DNA from: Rotaria sordida
Taxonomy: Eukaryota; Rotifera; Eurotatoria; Philodinida; Philodinidae
DNA length: 64,000 nucleotides
Assembly (NCBI GenBank): GCA_905250125.1
Contig: CAJNOL010001289.1
Span: 1-64,000 of the forward strand
Direction of reading: 5' to 3'
Part shown: positions 59,315-64,000 of the stretch, piece by piece
Position numbering within the stretch: position 1 is the stretch's first letter
How the letters are laid out: every line of letters starts with the position of its first letter
The notes under the pieces: model-generated
What the model was told of the DNA's origin: nothing
Database searches by the model: none
Seen by the model: only the letters and a program-made list of their open reading frames with translations
Translations under genes and position numbers: made by a program

Positions 59315-59759
59315 AGAATTAGTTACTCTATCATTCTACGTTGTTAACATATAACTTTTTAACAATTCCTTGATGCTGAAAAACCAGCATTTGAGTTTTT
59401 TAGAAAACCAATTTCCGAGAATTTTGAAAAAATTTCTACAGGCAAAAAGAAAAAGCACCTCGAGAAACCCTTATAAACCAAAGGACAACTTGATACGTTC
59501 AATCATTCTCAAAGTAGCATTCTAGTGGAACACGCCTATTCAATGCTCTTTGTTGATTAGTGACGACAGAGCAACAATAAACGTAGAATATCTAGATAAG
59601 AAATATTCCACAAATGGTTGATTTTTATTTGAATTAATTTCTTAATTATTTATAGCGTAGTTTTTCTCAGATCCACAGGAAAATGTTCAAAATCATCTCT
59701 CTATATAAAAAAAAAAAAACTTTGCGGTAAACATTCAGCATGACTGATAATATTAGTGT

Positions 59760-59892
59760 GGTATATAAGTTCTGCACGTTTTTTTTTGTTTTTTAGGCAA
59801 ATTTGAGACTTTACATCTCGTGATTGGAAAGAGATGTAAAGTCTCAAATTTGTCTATAAAACAAAAAAGAACCGTGCAGAACTTATATACCA
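59760..59892. repeat. Near-perfect long hairpin
   Basis: Arms of about 60 bases, 59760-59819 and 59831-59892, nearly identical in inverted orientation (GGTATATAAGTTCTGCACG, then GCAAATTTGAGACTTTACAT) around an 11-base loop. It could be a young foldback element, or if transcribed a double-stranded RNA precursor. Confidence 0.85.
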
Positions 59893-60049
59893 ACCTAATA
59901 AATACACTATTAAATGCACACATACAATCATCTAGCGGAAATCAACAAAATATCACAATAAACATGTTTCTCGTTTGTTTATTATGAAGTAACAAAATAT
60001 TTCGTACAAGAGTATTTGAATAACTAACAATAAGTATGACCACCATAAG

Positions 60050-61650
60050 TATATTATTGAACTGCCATACTTTTGTACTTTGATAAAAGGGATGTCATGC
60101 AATATTTATGATTCGATAAAAGTTTTGACTGTTTCTATTTTCTTTTGAGAAATACTGTCAATAACTTACGAAGATAAATAACGAGTGTTATTATTATCTT
60201 TCAATAATAAAAATTGTAACAACGGTTTGAGACTATCTTGAGATATTTTGATTGTGAGATGTTCCAATCGAGGACACAGTATAACAAGAAACTTAGTCGT
60301 TTTCCAATGTTTTGTTAGATGAAATTGTCATTTTCTTAATTTTATTTGTTTTAGATACTAATCGAAAACTTTCATTTTGCTTAAGTGATGCTAAATCAGT
60401 ATTATCGCATACTGTAGCACTGATCTTTAATGGTTGAATGTTAGGTACGTCGCATAGTAATTCAACTATGCCTGGCAAACAAGTAGAATAAGGATCAATA
60501 CCAATATCTAATTTTGTCAATTGTTCTAATAGAATAATTTGACTAAAGTTAGTAGAGTAAAAATTTTCACTATAAGAGTCGTATGAAATTTTGAGTCTAG
60601 TAGCATTGGGAAAGTAATATTTACAATTGATCACTGCATCGTCATCCAACATATAAATAAAGTCAATTGAATCCATGTCCCATTTGTGACCATCTGAATC
60701 AATATTTTTACGGATTCTTCTACTTAATTTAAAATGTTTTCTCCTGAATAGTAAATATAAAAAAAAACTTGATAAATAAACCTGCTCCTGTCTATATGGA
60801 TTTATTGAATAGAAGTAGTGATAATCGTCATATCTACCGCAATCGACTGCCTTTTCAAAGAACCATTGTCGTTTGATCTAAAATAAAGAATTAAATTCAT
60901 CAGTCTGATACAGATAGTCGACATTATCAGGACCAGAATCATATCCTATAGAACTAGACATAGCGATATCAAAGAATTTTAAGTATGACAAAGAAGTTGA
61001 AATTAATTGTTTTCATCAATTTGCATCGAAATATGTTCCATCATCATCTGACCAAACAGAAATATATAAAATTTGAACTTGATGAAAGAGACTTTCCATG
61101 ATCGATTCAAGTTGATTAAAAGGACAATATTGGATATTCAGAGAAATATGTGTTAAATGGTTTAAATAGATTGAAGGTGAGACTATTCTTGTGTCAGATG
61201 AGCGAGATTCACAATGAAGTGACAAACGACGAAGTTGAGGAACATATGATAAAAGAGCATTCACTTCATGGAGTTGCAATCGATGTTTGATTACAAGACA
61301 TTCAATAGGACTATATTCATTTGTTGCAACAGGTAATGATCTATGTAAAACATAATGTTTACACAATAATTTACAGTATTTCAACACAGGTAAACGAAAT
61401 ATTTGATGATAAAGATTCATTTCATCTTGTACAATATCTATGCATGTGATATCCAATGAGAATAGATAAGATGAAGAAATGAAAGGAGTAAGAAGTTGTT
61501 CAAGAAGTATTGAAATGATATTGTGAAGAGTAAGTTTTTCAAATCAAGTGAATACTAGTAGAGTATCGAGCGATGATGAAAAAATACGTTCAATAATAAG
61601 TACATGAGCTCTCAATCGATAATAAAAGAAATTCTTTTCTATGGTGCTTA
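60050..61650 (-). pseudogene. F-box/leucine-rich-like protein, decayed
   Basis: The order is that of a large bdelloid family with an N-terminal F-box and diverged leucine-rich repeats. From the 5' side: HVLIIERIFSSSLDTL (about 61600), a TGA, FRLPVLKYCKLLC (61400), YVPQLRRLSLHC (61250), LNHLTHISLNIQYCP (61150), SMESLFHQVQILYISVWSDD, then YFDAN with TGA TGA at 61016-61021, KQLISTSLSYLKFFDI, a TAG near 60880, QWFFEKAVDCGRYDD, YFYSINPYRQEQ (60790), and 60293-60676 (LLEQLTKLDIGIDPY). After a frame change near 60300 it continues LCPRLEHLTIKIS, NNNTRYLSS, with a second shift before a terminal YLWW-like motif. At least three stop sites and two shifts show that it is inactive. The F-box itself was not located. 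Confidence 0.65.
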
Positions 61651-62906
61651 CAGTTTAACTTTTCAAAATATTAACTATCGCTGTTCTAGATGTTGAATGC
61701 TTTTCTCTAAGTTTTGTCTAATCAAAGCCTTCGAATTTGTTTCTATACTCAAACTTACATTTGTAGAGTAGATATTCATCAATCGTATAAATTACTTAAT
61801 ATAAACTATGGATGAAGTATAGGTGAGAATGTTTATGAGGCAATAATGTCGACGAGAGTAGACATTGGAGGAGTGACTTGAAAATGAAATTTTCTTTAAC
61901 ATTGATATTATTCACGTATATGAGTGCAAACGACTCTTTTATGCGTTTAATAATATTTTGTAGAACTCACATATATTTTTCGAAGAAATATTGTAAGTGT
62001 AAGTTATATGTCAAGGAACGCTGGTCCCCTTCTTTCTACATAGACTTAAACAGTCGGGGTTCAAAAGAGATCGGTATATATGCTCGTCGCCGAAAAATAC
62101 TTCATCGAAAATACTTTCTCGATCACGGAGGGCATTCCAAAGGTCAGAGTGAGAGCACAACAAGTTGTTCTCGTCATTCTTACTAAGTCTATATAATAAG
62201 GCTTGAACAGTTCGGTTATAGTTCCGATCTGGGTGTGGGTGTGGATGTAGGTGGGTGGAATGTGGTTAAAACTGATACTCACACGTACATCCACATGCCC
62301 ACATGCCCACATCCCATACCCACACGCCTACACCCCATACCCACATCCTCATCCATACCCCACATCCCACATCCACATCCACATCCATACATACAAGCAC
62401 ACCCACACCTACTCCCACACCCTCAAGAAACTGACCAACTTTTTACTCGAAAAATGACTAGTCACAAACAGTATTTTATAAATAACTATGAATCAGTCTA
62501 TACAAATATAATATGTAAATAGGTAATTTTGTTTAGCTTTTGATGCTCTTTCTTTTGGTATATTACACGAAAAAATTGATTAATGTGATATCATTCAGAA
62601 AACTTTCAAGTTTATAGGAACAATTTTTGAAAATATTCTTCGAAAAGGCCTATGGGTACTCACAAGTGCTCAACAGTAAAATTGAGCTAATTTTTCACCA
62701 GCCCATTCAGACGCGCTAAAAATTTTAGGTTTGGGGATTTTCGGTGATACGGAATGAGATGAGAATATCAAATCAAAAAAATATATTAACGATTGCTTCG
62801 ATTTTGTAATGACCTCACGGACCCTCTCTTAAATACGAACAAGTTTCTTCTAACTGACAGACTAACATTAACTCTAATCTCGATGAGAGAAAATAATTCG
62901 AAATAT
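61651..62906. other. Intergenic, one long telomere-like module
   Basis: No gene is recognised; the frames at 61.9-62.5 kb either lack features or read through module P. Confidence 0.5.
62229..62428. repeat. Telomere-like G/C hairpin module P (longest)
   Basis: G tract GTGTGGGTGTGGATGTAGGT followed by GGGTGG (62229-62266), a spacer of about 10 bases, then a C array of about 150 bases with degenerate CCACATCC, CCCATACC and CACACCC units ending ACTCCCACACCCTCAA. It lies 480 bp beyond the 3' end of the TPR gene. Confidence 0.85.
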
Positions 62907-64000
62907 TTATTGAGATTGTTCAAGGCGTCGAAAAAGTTCTCTTGATAATTTCAGTTCGGAATGATGATGTGGTAGTTTCATCAATTGTATACTTAAAGCT
63001 TTTTGAATATAATCAAGTGCAGTTTCAGATTCACCACGATCATTATGTATGAGACTAAGTTGATAATAAGTAGATGCCAGATAAGGATGATCTTTAACAA
63101 GTAATGAATATTGTTTTTGCAATGCTTGTTGAAGATAAATCAATGCTTTTTTATCGTCACCCAGAGCACGATGCACTAAACCCATTGTATGCAGAGTCTG
63201 AGCGTATCCTTGGTGGTCAACAAGCATTTTCGTCTGGAAAAATTCCGCAGCATTATTGAGAATCGAAAGTGCATGGGTATATTGTTTGGCTTTGAAATAA
63301 GCATCACCTAGGCGATATAAATGAAACGACATATCTGTATGACTTTCCGGGAATGATTTCTTCTGAAGTATTAAAACTTGTCTAAGTAATCTAAATGCTC
63401 GTTCTGAATCTCCCAAGTCTGAATATACAGCACCCATCCCACTCAGAATACGACAATAATCAAATGTTCTCTCCGGCAACATGCGGCGAACGAGTAATAG
63501 AGCACAGCGAAAACAATGGAGAGATTTGTCGAATTTCTCAATAAATCGATAAATGTGTCCTAAATTATAATAAATATTTGGTCGTTCGATATGATTAATG
63601 GGTAATGTTCTCAGTAAACGATGGAAATAATTCATTGATTGCCTGAAGTCGCGACCAATAAAACCTAAGATATGACCAAACATGATAGTTGGATTAATCT
63701 GCTGAAGACGTATACGAGTATATTTCTCGTATTGATCATTGATTCGAGCATTGTCCGAAGATGAACTCATTTGAATCAACCATATGCATTTATCGTTATC
63801 AAAGTATATGTTATTAATGATGAAGGTCGATCCAAAGTTAAAAATCATTTCATTTTCATCTGGTATATCACTTTCATGACTAACATCTGCTACAACAGTA
63901 TTTGTCGATGTTCTACGATCGACATCGATGATAAACAATACAAATTGTTGCCATGCATCTCGATTGTGAGTTGACGATCTGTCAATCATAAGATCAATAC
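62907..64000 (-). CDS. ADP-ribosyltransferase-like/TPR protein, 5' end outside window
   Basis: The frame is open to the right edge, so the Met at 63989 need not be the start; about 364 residues are visible. The first 70 (AWQQFVLFIIDVDRR, DVSHESDIPDENEMIFNFGS, FIINNIYF) resemble the C-terminal end of the mono-ADP-ribosyltransferase domain that bdelloids often place before repeats, where the E-E/D-E-x-E-like segment (PDENEMIF) would hold the catalytic Glu. It is followed by about six tetratricopeptide repeats of kinesin-light-chain type (about 120-350), for example YYNLGHIYRFIEKFDKSLHCF, GMGAVYSDLGDSERAFRLL, TMGLVHRALGDDKKALIYLQ and YYQLSLIHNDRGESETALDY. ADP-ribosylation of host proteins and TPR-mediated binding are the family roles; the partner is unknown. 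The TAA stop overlaps a CAATAAA poly(A) signal. Confidence 0.82.
   Translation of the reverse strand, partial: IDLMIDRSSTHNRDAWQQFVLFIIDVDRRTSTNTVVADVSHESDIPDENEMIFNFGSTFIINNIYFDNDKCIWLIQMSSSSDNARINDQYEKYTRIRLQQINPTIMFGHILGFIGRDFRQSMNYFHRLLRTLPINHIERPNIYYNLGHIYRFIEKFDKSLHCFRCALLLVRRMLPERTFDYCRILSGMGAVYSDLGDSERAFRLLRQVLILQKKSFPESHTDMSFHLYRLGDAYFKAKQYTHALSILNNAAEFFQTKMLVDHQGYAQTLHTMGLVHRALGDDKKALIYLQQALQKQYSLLVKDHPYLASTYYQLSLIHNDRGESETALDYIQKALSIQLMKLPHHHSELKLSRELFRRLEQSQ

Larger units (their letters stand above)
58416..60050. other. Intergenic with two small inverted elements
   Basis: It holds module O, a foldback element at 59123-59314 and a near-perfect long hairpin at 59760-59892. No gene is recognised. 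Confidence 0.5.

Noticed and set aside
20263-62428. The G/C tracts as a CRISPR-like or satellite array
   Set aside because: They are separate short modules with unrelated spacers scattered over 42 kb, and the repeats are degenerate and inverted, not direct with fixed spacing.
62061-62522. His/Pro/Thr-rich frames of 68-95 codons
   Set aside because: They are translations of the C array of module P in three frames.
1-64000. tRNA and rRNA genes
   Set aside because: I looked for TTCGA-containing T-arm boxes with matching acceptor stems and for conserved rRNA words and found none convincing; a covariance-model scan would be decisive.

Overview
The window looks like nuclear DNA of a bdelloid rotifer, probably a Rotaria- or Adineta-like species. 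The DNA is AT-rich and introns are mostly 45-65 bp with GT...AG ends. Two intact rhodopsin-like receptors are present. At one edge is a gene whose ADP-ribosyltransferase-like end runs into tetratricopeptide repeats, and next to it is a decayed copy that looks like the bdelloid F-box/leucine-rich family. Several catabolic enzymes have no introns, and small foldback DNA elements are common. The assignment to bdelloids rests on recognising these families from memory, not on a search.

Layout. 2.3-13.1 kb (+) is one complete ABCB/P-glycoprotein-like transporter, reconstructed as 29 exons and about 1,324 residues with both ATPase domains intact. Two of its introns are inflated by mobile DNA: a nested hAT-like insertion in intron 4 and a foldback element in intron 12. 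15.5-16.8 kb (-) is an intronless class I/II aminotransferase next to a 1.27 kb foldback element. 21.5-22.5 kb (-) is a receptor, and 25.0-26.1 kb (-) an intronless class II aldolase/adducin-like protein. 29.2-29.6 kb (-) is a three-exon small protein. 27.8-33.8 kb holds mainly exon fragments and one decayed gene. 35.9-37.2 kb (+) is an intronless, secreted glucose/sorbosone dehydrogenase-like protein. 38.6-39.4 kb (-) is a two-helix membrane protein with an in-frame TAG that may be an intron acceptor. 41.0-43.7 kb (-) is a four-exon GMC oxidoreductase, and 45.4-46.5 kb (-) a two-exon receptor.

46.5-56.9 kb has no gene I can support; it holds repeats, a hAT-like terminus and a 100-N assembly gap. 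56.9-58.4 kb (-) is a five-exon polytopic membrane protein. 60.0-61.65 kb (-) is the F-box/LRR-like pseudogene. 62.9-64.0 kb (-) is the 3' part of the ADP-ribosyltransferase/TPR gene, which runs off the right edge. The genes form no evident pathway. The three intronless enzymes and the GMC oxidoreductase are all small-molecule redox or carbon enzymes of types often gained by transfer in bdelloids.

The most unusual signal is a family of at least 13 short dispersed modules, with two or three weaker ones. In each, a G-rich tract resembling TGTGGG repeats is followed, after a 10-40 base spacer, by a C-rich CCCACA-like tract. The order is always G then C on the + strand, the order a head-to-head telomere fusion would give. 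None lies in an intron, and several sit 90-500 bp beyond the 3' end of a gene.
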